From Caballeronia pedi (GTDB lineage Bacteria; Pseudomonadota; Gammaproteobacteria; Burkholderiales; Burkholderiaceae), in contig NZ_FCOE02000023.1 in NCBI RefSeq assembly GCF_001544915.2, positions 1 through 64,000 on the forward strand: 64,000 nt of DNA. Direction: 5' to 3'. Made by a program: the position numbers and the translations under genes. Below, in pieces: positions 8,252 to 17,056 of this stretch (the stretch's first letter is position 1; each line of letters starts with the position of its first letter). The notes under the pieces were generated by a model, which saw only the letters and a program-made list of their open reading frames with translations, made no database searches and was not told the origin of the DNA.

Positions 8252-9469
8252 ATGCAAACGAATCTCAGCGACGAAGCCAGAACGCTCGCACGCGCGAAGG
8301 AAGCCGAAGACATCCTGCGTTCGTGCGTGCATTGCGGCTTCTGCAATGCAACGTGCCCGACCTATCAGTTGCTGGGCAACGAACTCGACGGCCCGCGCGG
8401 GCGCATCTATCTCATCAAGCAGATGCTCGAAGGCGAACCCGTCACCGACAAGACGCAGTTGCATCTGGACCGCTGTCTGACCTGCCGCAATTGCGAAACG
8501 ACGTGTCCTTCGGGCGTCACGTATCACGCGCTGCTCGATATCGGCCGCGCGGAACTGGATCGCCGCGTGCGGCGTTCCGCACGCGAGCGCATGTTGCGCA
8601 AGGGTCTGCGTGTTGTGATACCGCGCCCCGTCGTGTTCGATACGCTCCTGAAGGCGGGTCGTCTCGCGCGTCCGTTGATGCCGCATGCGCTGCAGCAGAA
8701 GATTCCGGCGAAGACTATTGCGGCGAAGTCGCGGCCGACGGCAAGACATGCGCGCCGCGTGCTGATGCTCGAAGGATGCGTGCAGCCTTCGCTGTCACCC
8801 AACACCAATGCCGCAGCCGCGCGCGTGCTCGATCGTCTCGGCATCAGCGTCATCGATGCGCCGCGCGCGGGCTGTTGCGGCGCGACCGACTATCACCTCG
8901 ACGCGCAGGAAGCGGGGTTGATGCGTGCGCGCCGCAATATCGACGCATGGTGGCCCGCCATCGAAGCAGGCGCGGAAGCGATCCTGCAGACCGCGAGCGG
9001 CTGCGGCGCGTTCGTGAAGGAATACGGACACTTGCTGCGCGACGATCCGCACTATGCTGCGAAGGCTGCGCGCGTGAGCACATTGACGCGCGATCTCGTG
9101 GAAGTGCTCGGAGCCGAACCGCTCGATGCGCTTCACGCCGGCGAGCGCCGCCGTATCGCGTTTCATTGTCCCTGCACCTTGCAGCATGCGCAGAAGCTCG
9201 GCGGCGCGGTGGAAGCGATTCTCGCGCGTCTGGGCTACGACCTCACCGCCGTGCCCGATGCCCACCTGTGCTGCGGATCGGCGGGAACGTATTCGATCAC
9301 GCAACCCGCGTTATCGACGCAACTGCGCGACCGCAAGATGGATGCGCTCGAAAGCGGCGCACCCGAGATGATCGTCACCGCGAACATCGGTTGTCAGACG
9401 CATCTCGCGGGCGCGGGTCGCACGGGCGTGCGTCACTGGATCGAACTGGTCGAAGACGCGATGCGATAA
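8252..9469 (+). CDS. glcF: Glycolate oxidase iron-sulfur subunit GlcF
   Basis: A 405-residue ferredoxin-type electron-transfer subunit. Two 4Fe-4S motifs are visible: Cys25, 28, 31, 35 (CVHCGFCNATCP) and Cys76, 79, 82, 86 (CLTCRNCETTCP). Two CCG cysteine-rich modules follow (AGCCGATDYH and LCCGSAGTYS), as in heterodisulfide-reductase-like domains. It carries electrons from GlcDE towards the quinone pool. The gene ends 5 nt before the convergent FUSC gene, leaving no room for a separate terminator. Confidence 0.95.
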   Translation: MQTNLSDEARTLARAKEAEDILRSCVHCGFCNATCPTYQLLGNELDGPRGRIYLIKQMLEGEPVTDKTQLHLDRCLTCRNCETTCPSGVTYHALLDIGRAELDRRVRRSARERMLRKGLRVVIPRPVVFDTLLKAGRLARPLMPHALQQKIPAKTIAAKSRPTARHARRVLMLEGCVQPSLSPNTNAAAARVLDRLGISVIDAPRAGCCGATDYHLDAQEAGLMRARRNIDAWWPAIEAGAEAILQTASGCGAFVKEYGHLLRDDPHYAAKAARVSTLTRDLVEVLGAEPLDALHAGERRRIAFHCPCTLQHAQKLGGAVEAILARLGYDLTAVPDAHLCCGSAGTYSITQPALSTQLRDRKMDALESGAPEMIVTANIGCQTHLAGAGRTGVRHWIELVEDAMR

Positions 9470-9474
9470 CGCGT

Positions 9475-11610
9475 TCACGTCGCAAACGGCGCGTCGCGAT
9501 CGAGCAGCACGCTGCGCATGAAATGCAGGCGCGCAAGCATCCGGCGCATGTGCGGAATGTCGTGAGTCGAACCGCCCATCGTTTCGATGATTCGCATCGC
9601 ATGCTCCGCCTGCTTGTCGATCGCGCGAATGGCTTCGTTGCGATGAGGTTTTGATGGCATGTCGAAGAGCATCATAAGAGTTCGCATCGTCGCCTCTGTG
9701 GATGCATGCCAGTCCGCGCGCACGATGCGGATCGCCTGTGCATCGCGACTTTCCGCTCGAAGCTCGATCGACGCATGCCCGACTTCGAGCACGGCCAGAA
9801 TCCACGCCAGCGCTTCAAAATACTGCGCATTCGATTGCGGCAGGAGCGCGCGAATCTGCGCGGTGATATCGTGCGTGCCCGACTGGAAAATTTGCTTGAG
9901 GTCTTCCAGCGGCGCAGCACATGCAACATCGATCTGATGTCGCAAGTCGCGGATCAACGCCGCGATACGCCACGGCTTCTCGGCGGGATACACGAACGCG
10001 TACGCTACCGCGCAGGCCAGCATCGCAAGCGTGAGCGCGATGCCGTCGTTCAGCAGCGGCTCGGGCGCATAGCGGATCACGCGGTCCGGTCCGCCGAGCA
10101 CGCAGAAGAAGATGCAGAAGCTCAGGCCGAAGCCCGTAAACTTCGGACGCGTGGCGAGAAACGCACCGAGCCCGAGCAAGGGTGTCAGCACGAAGCACAA
10201 CAGCGGAAAGCCTTCGATCGCCGGATAGACGTAGCAGAGCACGAGATAGCCGGCCAACGTGGCCGTTGCCGCGCCCGAAGCCATCTGCAACGAGAACCTG
10301 ATCGGCGTCGGTGAATTCGATCCCAATGCGCAGACTGCCGCCGCGCCGATGATCGAATAGCCGCCGCTCGGCCAGTCGCTCGACAGCCACAATGCGCCGA
10401 TCGTGCCGAGCACGGCGCATGTCATCAGAAACGTCACGACGATGACGTTCCTGTTCGTCACGAAGACGCGCTTCAGTTCCGTCTCTTCAAATACATGCTT
10501 CTGGAAAACGAGCGAAACAAAGGTCTCGGCATAGTTCGAACACGCCGCCACATAGCCGGACAACAATTGAACCGCGGTATCGAAATCGAGCAGTTGTTGC
10601 TGGTTCGCCGTGCGTTCGAGCGCCTTGCGATCGGCTTCGACGCGTTCGACAAGCTGCACGCGAAACCTCGCAACGAGCGCGGCTCGACGAGAGAGGAAGG
10701 CATCATCGACGAGACCGGCATCGCACTTCACGATCAACAGATTCGCCAAATCCGCGCAATAAGACGCGACGAGATCGGTCGCGTGGCATCGACGACACGT
10801 CTCGACCATCGATACGAAGCGATGCAACGCATGCAGTCGCGTGCACAGTTCCATGAACGCGTTGTTGAGTCGCGCAAGACGCCGAGAGCGTGAACGCACC
10901 TCCGGGTCTTCGAACGAAGCGAACGCGCGCGTCGCTTCGAAGCCGACCACGCTGTCGATGAACTCGCCATACTTCAGCCGAAATCGGTCCCGGTCGATTT
11001 CACCGCGCAACGCCTGCGCCGCGAAGTTGGAGAACGAAACGAAACGCTCGCGACGAATATGCTTCAGCCGCGTCGACGACCATTGCGGCAGCACGATCGC
11101 ACTGATCACGCCGCAGCAGACGATGCCGAGCAGCACCGCAACGGAGCGATTCAGCGCAGCGATGAAGAGCCCGTTCGGATCAGACACGCTCGGAATGCCG
11201 ATGAGCGCCGCCGTGTACCCCGCCAGCACGAACGCATACCAGCGAAAGTTTCGATAGCGCAGCGCTGCGGCCGTACACAGCGAAACCCAGAGCGTCATCG
11301 CGCCGATATAGAGCGGCGGCTGTTGCGGAAACAGCGCCCCGAGCAAGACCGCGACGATCGTCCCGATGATCGTGCCGAGCATCCGGTACACGCTCTTCGA
11401 CAGCACCATGCCGCTTTGCGGTTGCATCAGCACGAACACGGTCGCCATCGCGGTGCGTGGCGTGGGAATTTCGAGCTTCATCGCAATGCCCATCGCGAGG
11501 AAGGCTGCGCTCAGCGTCTTCGCGAGATGCAGCCACACGAGGCCATCGGTAGCGGCCCAATGAGCAAGGTGCACGCGCAGGCCGGAGCTTCGCGAATAGC
11601 TCGCGTCCAT
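9475..11610 (-). CDS. FUSC family aromatic-acid exporter (full length)
   Basis: A 711-residue pump with two sets of hydrophobic helices, one near the N-terminus (after residue 30, ALHLAKTLSAAFLAMGIAMKLE) and one in the middle (after about residue 360), each followed by a cytoplasmic region. The N-terminal segment with PQSGMVLSKSVYRMLGT is typical of AaeB/FUSC pumps. An HlyD adaptor lies 15 nt upstream on the same strand. Unlike the set at 1-4.2 kb there is no DUF1656 gene or outer-membrane factor here, so it may share an outer-membrane channel encoded elsewhere. Confidence 0.9.
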   Translation of the reverse strand: MDASYSRSSGLRVHLAHWAATDGLVWLHLAKTLSAAFLAMGIAMKLEIPTPRTAMATVFVLMQPQSGMVLSKSVYRMLGTIIGTIVAVLLGALFPQQPPLYIGAMTLWVSLCTAAALRYRNFRWYAFVLAGYTAALIGIPSVSDPNGLFIAALNRSVAVLLGIVCCGVISAIVLPQWSSTRLKHIRRERFVSFSNFAAQALRGEIDRDRFRLKYGEFIDSVVGFEATRAFASFEDPEVRSRSRRLARLNNAFMELCTRLHALHRFVSMVETCRRCHATDLVASYCADLANLLIVKCDAGLVDDAFLSRRAALVARFRVQLVERVEADRKALERTANQQQLLDFDTAVQLLSGYVAACSNYAETFVSLVFQKHVFEETELKRVFVTNRNVIVVTFLMTCAVLGTIGALWLSSDWPSGGYSIIGAAAVCALGSNSPTPIRFSLQMASGAATATLAGYLVLCYVYPAIEGFPLLCFVLTPLLGLGAFLATRPKFTGFGLSFCIFFCVLGGPDRVIRYAPEPLLNDGIALTLAMLACAVAYAFVYPAEKPWRIAALIRDLRHQIDVACAAPLEDLKQIFQSGTHDITAQIRALLPQSNAQYFEALAWILAVLEVGHASIELRAESRDAQAIRIVRADWHASTEATMRTLMMLFDMPSKPHRNEAIRAIDKQAEHAMRIIETMGGSTHDIPHMRRMLARLHFMRSVLLDRDAPFAT

Positions 11611-11625
11611 GTGTCGTGCCTCGCC

Positions 11626-12531
11626 TTACAGCGCGCGCTGCACGCGGGCCATGAAATGCCCCGGCGTCGCGCCTCGATCGACGACGACGGTGCATGTCGT
11701 GCCCGCAGTCAACTCGACGCCTTGTGGCACGCTGTCGATACCGATACGCACCGGCACGCGCTGCGCGAGACGCACCCAGTTGAACACGGGATCGACGTTG
11801 GCGGTGAGGTCCATGCTCTGCGGATTCTCGCGATCGTAGATACCGCGCGCGATGCTTTCCACATGACCTCTCAGCAACGTACCGCTCATCAGACGGATAG
11901 CCACTGCGCGGCCGACTTTCACTTCCGGCAGTTTCGTTTCCTCGAAATAGCCATAGACCCAGAAGGAATTGCGATCCACGACCGCGAGCTTCGGCGTGGC
12001 GATGGTCGCGTAGTCGCCCTGCCATGTGTTCAGGTTCGTCACGTAACCATCGACTGGAGACACGACGCGCGTGCGCGAGAGATTCAATCTGGCCGCATCG
12101 AGCGCGGCAAGCGCCTGATCGTAAGCGGCCTTTGCCGCGTCCGCCTGAAAGCCCGAATTCTGCTTCACTTCCTCGGAGACGACTTCGTTCTCCAGCGCCG
12201 CGCGGCGCTTCGCGTCATCGCGGCGGAGCGCCAGTTCCGCCCTGCTCGCGGCGACTTTCGCCTCGGCCTCGTCCACCGCGATCCGATAGTGCGACTGATC
12301 GATCTGCATCAGGAGATCGCCCTTTCTGACGAACTCGTTGTCATGCACCGGCACGCCGACGATCATGCCCGATACATCCGGCGCGATGGTGACGACGTCC
12401 GCGTGGATGCGCCCATCGCGCGTCCACGGCGCATACATGTAGTGATCCCACAAGGTCTTGCCGATGAACGCGGCCATCAGAAAGAACGCCATCGTCGCGA
12501 AGACGCTCCAGATTCGCTTGACCTTCATCAC
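11626..12531 (-). CDS. HlyD family periplasmic adaptor (AaeA/EmrA-like)
   Basis: A 301-residue membrane fusion protein with one N-terminal membrane segment (about residues 8-28), the family motif YAPWTRDGRIHADVVTIAPDVSG, a helical hairpin (about 80-145) and a second lipoyl/beta-barrel half (VVSPVDGYVTNLNTW). It is close in layout to the adaptor at 1777-2730. It precedes the FUSC pump by 15 nt and would be its periplasmic partner. Confidence 0.9.
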   Translation of the reverse strand: MMKVKRIWSVFATMAFFLMAAFIGKTLWDHYMYAPWTRDGRIHADVVTIAPDVSGMIVGVPVHDNEFVRKGDLLMQIDQSHYRIAVDEAEAKVAASRAELALRRDDAKRRAALENEVVSEEVKQNSGFQADAAKAAYDQALAALDAARLNLSRTRVVSPVDGYVTNLNTWQGDYATIATPKLAVVDRNSFWVYGYFEETKLPEVKVGRAVAIRLMSGTLLRGHVESIARGIYDRENPQSMDLTANVDPVFNWVRLAQRVPVRIGIDSVPQGVELTAGTTCTVVVDRGATPGHFMARVQRAL

Positions 12532-12611
12532 GCCCTCTCATCGATGACACATGCGAAGCCACGCCGCACAGCGATGCGCGCGGCGCGGCTCATCACGGAA
12601 GACTCACACGC

Positions 12612-13091
12612 TCAAAGCCCGAGTTCGCTCAGGCCCGGATGATCGTCAGGCCTTCGACCGAGCGGCCAATGAAACTTGCGCTCGCTTTCGGTGATCGGCA
12701 CGTCGTTGATGCTCGCGTGACGATGATTCATCAGGCCGTCGAAGCCGAATTCCCAGTTCTCGTTGCCGTAGGAACGAAACCAGTTGCCAGCATCGTCGCG
12801 CCATTCATAGGCGAAACGAACGGCGATGCGATTCCCGCCGAAGGCCCACAATTCCTTGATCAACCGATAGTCGAATTCCTTGCGCCATTTCCTGTCGAGA
12901 AACGCGCGCACATCCTCGCGGCCGTGCACGAACTCCGCGCGGTTGCGCCATTGCGTGTCGCGCGCATAGACGTGAGACACGCGATCTGGATCGCGCGAAT
13001 TCCAGCCGTCTTCAGCCTGCCTCACTTTCTCGATGGCCGTCTCGCGCGAGAACGGAGGAAGCGGCGGACGAGACTCCGAAGTGTTGACCAT
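12612..13091 (-). CDS. DUF1348 family protein (NTF2/SnoaL-like fold)
   Basis: A 159-residue single-domain protein. The sequence pattern AEDGWNSRDPDRVSHVYARDTQWRNRAEFVHGR and WAFGGNRIAVRFAYEWRDDAGNWFRSYGNENWEF is that of the DUF1348 group of NTF2-like proteins, small cone-shaped pocket proteins with no settled function. It lies 12 nt downstream of the chloroperoxidase-type hydrolase on the same strand and is probably co-transcribed with it. Confidence 0.82.
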   Translation of the reverse strand: MVNTSESRPPLPPFSRETAIEKVRQAEDGWNSRDPDRVSHVYARDTQWRNRAEFVHGREDVRAFLDRKWRKEFDYRLIKELWAFGGNRIAVRFAYEWRDDAGNWFRSYGNENWEFGFDGLMNHRHASINDVPITESERKFHWPLGRRPDDHPGLSELGL

Positions 13092-13103
13092 GACGCCGCT
13101 CCC

Positions 13104-13925
13104 TTACTTGCGAATGAATGAGAGCAGGTTCTCGTTGACCGCATCCGCGTGCGTCGTGCACATGCCGTGCGGCGCGCCGGGGATGATGGTGAGCGAGCCA
13201 TCGGGAACGATCTTGGCGGAGAGCTTGCCGGAATCGTCGATCGGCACGATCTGGTCCGCGTCGCCTTGCAGCACGAGCGTCGGCACGGTCATCTTCTTCA
13301 GATCTTCGGTGAAGTCCGTTTCCGAGAATGCCTTGATGCAGTCGTACGCGCTCTTGATCGAGCATTGCATGCCCGCGAGCCAGAACCACTCGATCGTGCC
13401 TTGCGAGACTTTCGCGCCCTCGCGATTGAAGCCGAAGAACGGCGTCGCCAGTTCCTTGAAGAATTGCGAGCGGTTTTCGATCACGCCACGGCGAATGTCG
13501 TCGAACACGGAAAGCGGCAGGCCGCCGGGATTCGCTTCGGTCTTGAGCATCAGCGGCGGCACCGCCGAGATCAGCACGGCCTTCTTCACGCGCTTCGTGC
13601 CGTGACGGCCGATATAGCGCGCCACTTCTCCGCCGCCCGTTGAATGGCCGATGAACACCGCGTCCTTCACGTCGAGATGATCGACGAGTTCGGCGAGATC
13701 GTCCGCATAGCGGCTCATGTCGTTGCCGTCCCACGGCTGGCTCGAACGGCCGTGGCCGCGCCGGTCATGCGCGATCACGCGATAGCCGCGCTGCGCGAGA
13801 TACATCATTTGCGAGTCCCACGCGTCCGCGTTGAGCGGCCAGCCATGAGAGAAGACGACGGGCTGGCCCGAGCCCCAGTCCTTGTAGAACAGTTCGGTTC
13901 CGTCTTTCAGTGTGAATGTGGCCAT
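13104..13925 (-). CDS. Alpha/beta hydrolase, non-heme chloroperoxidase/arylesterase type
   Basis: A 273-residue cofactor-free alpha/beta hydrolase. The oxyanion-hole region is SHGWPLN, the nucleophile is Ser95 in GHSTGG, the acid is the Asp in LQGDADQIVP and the base is the His in GAPHGM. Length and motifs match the non-heme chloroperoxidase (CpoF-like) family, whose true activity is usually esterase or perhydrolase. I choose the ATG at 13925 (MATFTLKDGTELFYKDWG); the frame is open further upstream but that part has no family similarity. Confidence 0.9.
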   Translation of the reverse strand: MATFTLKDGTELFYKDWGSGQPVVFSHGWPLNADAWDSQMMYLAQRGYRVIAHDRRGHGRSSQPWDGNDMSRYADDLAELVDHLDVKDAVFIGHSTGGGEVARYIGRHGTKRVKKAVLISAVPPLMLKTEANPGGLPLSVFDDIRRGVIENRSQFFKELATPFFGFNREGAKVSQGTIEWFWLAGMQCSIKSAYDCIKAFSETDFTEDLKKMTVPTLVLQGDADQIVPIDDSGKLSAKIVPDGSLTIIPGAPHGMCTTHADAVNENLLSFIRK

Positions 13926-14165
13926 TGCTGATACTCCTTCGAGATGCTGGATTGACGCGGCGGGTCCGTCGCGTATGAGAGGAGTATTCACGGGGCCGGG
14001 AGACAGGTCTTTTCGATGCAACCGGTGTTTTAGCGTACGCACGGTGGCGCATTTTCACGCTATCGCGTCGTGCTGGCGCGCATCGACGCGTGGCTTTTCG
14101 AAACGCTTGGTGCGCGTCCGAAGCTAGAGTGCGATGCAGACAACTCCACGCTATTCATCGCCAAC

Positions 14166-14672
14166 ATGAAGGTCGACCAGGACGACAACAGCGCTTCAGA
14201 CCGCGATCATCTGCGCTTTCAATTGCCGTATCTGCATCTGACGAGCGCGTTCGGCAACGACTGGTTCGCGTTGAAGGCCGAAGCGTTCGCACGCTTCTTC
14301 GGCACGCCGACGTTCCTGCTCGCGCAGACGTTGATCGTCGTCGTGTGGATCGCGCTGAACGTGATGCGCGTCATTCATTTCGATCCGTATCCGTTCGTGT
14401 TGCTGAATCTCGCGTTCAGTCTTCAGTCGGCCTATGCCGCGCCGATGATCCTGCTCGCCCAGACCCGCCAGGCCGATCGCGACAAGGCATTCTCGGATGC
14501 GGATGCGCGGCACCGCGAAGCGCTCGCACTGGCCTCGCAGCGGCGCGACAAGGCGCTCGCGCGTCAAACGGCGCAGATCGAAACGCTGTTACGACAGAAC
14601 ACCGAATTCACCGCGCTTACGCGCGAACTGGCGGAGCAGATCGCCGCATTGGTGAAACACAACGTGAATTAA
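14166..14672 (+). CDS. DUF1003 membrane protein
   Basis: About 168 residues with two membrane helices (around residues 45-65 and 75-95) separated by a short loop (HFDPYPF), then a charged helical tail likely to form a coiled coil (DADARHREALALASQRRD). The FGTPTFLLAQTLIVVVWIALN segment is diagnostic of DUF1003; function is unknown. A GTG at 14070 in the same frame would add 32 residues, but neither start has a good Shine-Dalgarno; I favour the ATG. Confidence 0.78.
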   Translation: MKVDQDDNSASDRDHLRFQLPYLHLTSAFGNDWFALKAEAFARFFGTPTFLLAQTLIVVVWIALNVMRVIHFDPYPFVLLNLAFSLQSAYAAPMILLAQTRQADRDKAFSDADARHREALALASQRRDKALARQTAQIETLLRQNTEFTALTRELAEQIAALVKHNVN

Positions 14673-14678
14673 CCGCGC

Positions 14679-16778
14679 TCATAAGGCGGGCGCCGTGCAA
14701 GCGCGCTCGGCCACGACGCCCCGCATCACCGCGCCGCTCAGAAACCCTGGAACGTCTGCCGCAGGCATCGGGCGGCTCAGCAGGAAGCCCTGCATCTGAT
14801 CGCAATCGAGTTCGCCGAGCGTGCGGAATTGCGACTCCGTTTCGACGCCTTCCGCGACCACTTCTATCTGCAAGGCGCGCGCGAGCGTCACGACGGCGGA
14901 AAGCAACGCGCTGCCGCGATTGCCCGCGGAATCGAGATCGCGCACGAACGAACCGTCGATCTTGATCTGGTCGAAGCGAAAGCGCTGAAGATAACCGAGG
15001 CTCGAATAGCCGGTGCCGAAATCATCGACGGCTACGGCATAGCCGCGCGACTGCAACGCTTCGATCGTGCGGCTCGTCCTTTCGATGTTCTGCATCGCCG
15101 TGGTTTCGGTGATCTCGAACATGAGGCGCGACGGCGCCACGCCCGCCGCGACGATCAGCGCATCGATGCGCGCGACGAGATCCGGCACGTTGAACTGGAT
15201 CGGCGAGAGATTCACCGAGACCGGCACCGCAGGCAGCCCTTGCGCGTCCCATAGCGCGATGTTGCGGCAGACCTCGCGCAACACCCAGTCGCCGATCTCG
15301 ACGATGAGACCCGAGCGCTCCGCAATCGGAATGAATTCGAGCGGCGCAATCTCGCCGAGTTCCGGATGACGCCAGCGAATCAGCGCCTCGACGCCCGTCA
15401 CCGATTGCGACGCGACGCTGAACTTGGGCTGGAACGACAGGCTCAGTTCGTCATCGCTCAGTGCGCGATGCAGGTCGCGTTGCAGGATCAGCGACTTGAG
15501 CGCGGTGTGATTCATCTGCGGCTCGAACACGCGGAACGTATTGCGCCCGCTCTGCTTGGCGGCGTACATCGCGGCGTCTGCGCTATGCAGCAGTTCGTCG
15601 GCATCGGCCCCATCGCACGGATGAAACGCGATGCCGATGCTCGCGCTCACGCGCAGCGGCAAGCCGTTGACGACGATCTCCTGCGACAGCCGCCGCAACA
15701 CGCCATTGGCGACCGCCACGGCGGACGACGTCTCCGCCGCGTTCTCGACCACGATCACGAACTCGTCCCCGCCGAGCCGCGCGACCATGTCCGTATGGCG
15801 CAAATCCTGACGTAGTCGCTCCGCGCACACTTGCAGCAAGTCATCGCCGACGCCGTGGCCGAGCGAATCGTTGATCGACTTGAAGCCGTCCAGGTCGATG
15901 AACAACAGCGCGAACGCCGATTCGGTGCGCGCGCTGTCGGCCACCGCTTGTGCGATGCGCCGCGAGAGTTGCTGACGGTTGGGCAGGTTCGTCAGCGCAT
16001 CGTGCGTGCCGAGATAATGCAGTTGACGGTTCGCGCGTTTCAGCGAGATCGACAGGCTGCTCGTATGGAAGCCGAGCAAGGCGAGCGTGCCGACCAGCAC
16101 GATGAACGACATGGCCGTGACGGCGAGCGCGAGCCAGTTCGCATCGAGCTTCGCATCGGCGAGACACAGGCTGCCCGCCGCGAAATTGGCGGCGCTCATG
16201 CCGAGATAGTGCATGCCGGTGATCGCGATCGCCATGATGAAGGCCGCGCCGAGCCGCTTGACGACGAGATTCTCCACGTCCGATGCGCGCAGCGTGAACG
16301 CGAGCCAGAGCGCCGCCATCGACGCGAGAATCGCGACCGCCACGGAAAGCGCGAGCTTCCAGAACGTGTAGTCGATGCCCGGCGACATCTGCATCGCCTG
16401 CATGCCGGTGAAATGCATCGCGGCGACGCCGACGCCCATGATCGTTCCCGCGACGACGAGACGCGCCCACGACAGCGCGCCCCGGCTCGCCGTGGCGAGC
16501 GCGATGAACGACACGCCGATCGCGAGGACGAGCGAGGCCGCTGTGACGGAGACGTCGTAGCCGACTTCGATCGGCAGCGAGAACGCGAGCATGCCGATGA
16601 AGTGCATCGACCAGATGCCCACGCCCATCGACACTGCGCCGCCCGCAAGCCACGCAGGCCGGCGTTTCGCGCTCGCGAGCGCATTCAGGCCGCCGGACAG
16701 TTCCACCGCCGTATAGGACGCGAGGAACGCGACCACCAGCGACAGACAGACCAGCAGCGGGTTGTAGACACCAGTCAT
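14679..16778 (-). CDS. MHYT-GGDEF-EAL bifunctional c-di-GMP signalling protein
   Basis: A 699-residue inner-membrane protein. The N-terminal seven-helix MHYT sensor (about 1-245) holds three motif copies (SMHFIGM, AMHFTGM, GMHYLGM), proposed to bind a metal and sense gases. A GGDEF domain follows with an intact active site (ARLGGDEF) and an I-site RHTD five residues before it, so product inhibition is possible. The EAL domain is also intact: EALIRW, SVNLSP, FEITET, VDDFGTGYSS, KIDGSF and AEGVET. Both synthesis and hydrolysis of c-di-GMP look feasible. It converges on the DUF1003 gene with a 6-nt gap. Confidence 0.95.
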   Translation of the reverse strand: MTGVYNPLLVCLSLVVAFLASYTAVELSGGLNALASAKRRPAWLAGGAVSMGVGIWSMHFIGMLAFSLPIEVGYDVSVTAASLVLAIGVSFIALATASRGALSWARLVVAGTIMGVGVAAMHFTGMQAMQMSPGIDYTFWKLALSVAVAILASMAALWLAFTLRASDVENLVVKRLGAAFIMAIAITGMHYLGMSAANFAAGSLCLADAKLDANWLALAVTAMSFIVLVGTLALLGFHTSSLSISLKRANRQLHYLGTHDALTNLPNRQQLSRRIAQAVADSARTESAFALLFIDLDGFKSINDSLGHGVGDDLLQVCAERLRQDLRHTDMVARLGGDEFVIVVENAAETSSAVAVANGVLRRLSQEIVVNGLPLRVSASIGIAFHPCDGADADELLHSADAAMYAAKQSGRNTFRVFEPQMNHTALKSLILQRDLHRALSDDELSLSFQPKFSVASQSVTGVEALIRWRHPELGEIAPLEFIPIAERSGLIVEIGDWVLREVCRNIALWDAQGLPAVPVSVNLSPIQFNVPDLVARIDALIVAAGVAPSRLMFEITETTAMQNIERTSRTIEALQSRGYAVAVDDFGTGYSSLGYLQRFRFDQIKIDGSFVRDLDSAGNRGSALLSAVVTLARALQIEVVAEGVETESQFRTLGELDCDQMQGFLLSRPMPAADVPGFLSGAVMRGVVAERACTAPAL

Positions 16779-17056
16779 CGGCTCTCTCTCGTTTCGTATC
16801 AGTCTTTGGTGACTGCTTGTCCTTGCGCCCCGACTCGGCTTCGGCCCGCGTCGCGAAACTGCGCGACGCTTGGCTCCTTATGCGCTATCGGCCGGCTGGA
16901 AAAAAACTTTATGGTTGCGTGCGCATTGCATGCTGCTCATACCTTCGTATAACGCCGTCACCCAAACCTCTCGGGCCATCGACTCATACGTGCAATGGTC
17001 CGCGTCGCGCGCCTCGCTTATCTTGGACTTGCCTCGATCAAGCCAGGGAGCGCCCA
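16779..17056. other. Intergenic region between MHYT protein and moaA
   Basis: This 278-nt divergent gap holds no convincing gene. An open frame extends through it in the moaA frame but lacks MoaA similarity before 17057. It contains the inverted repeat ATAC-cttc-GTAT at 16939-16950, which occurs again before the DUF4148 gene near 24.6 kb, and an AGGGAG Shine-Dalgarno at 17045-17050 that sets the moaA start. Confidence 0.5.

Noticed and set aside
16939..16950. ATACCTTCGTAT as a loxP-like recombination site
   Set aside because: Only a short part resembles it, the 13-bp arms are absent, and there is no recombinase gene.
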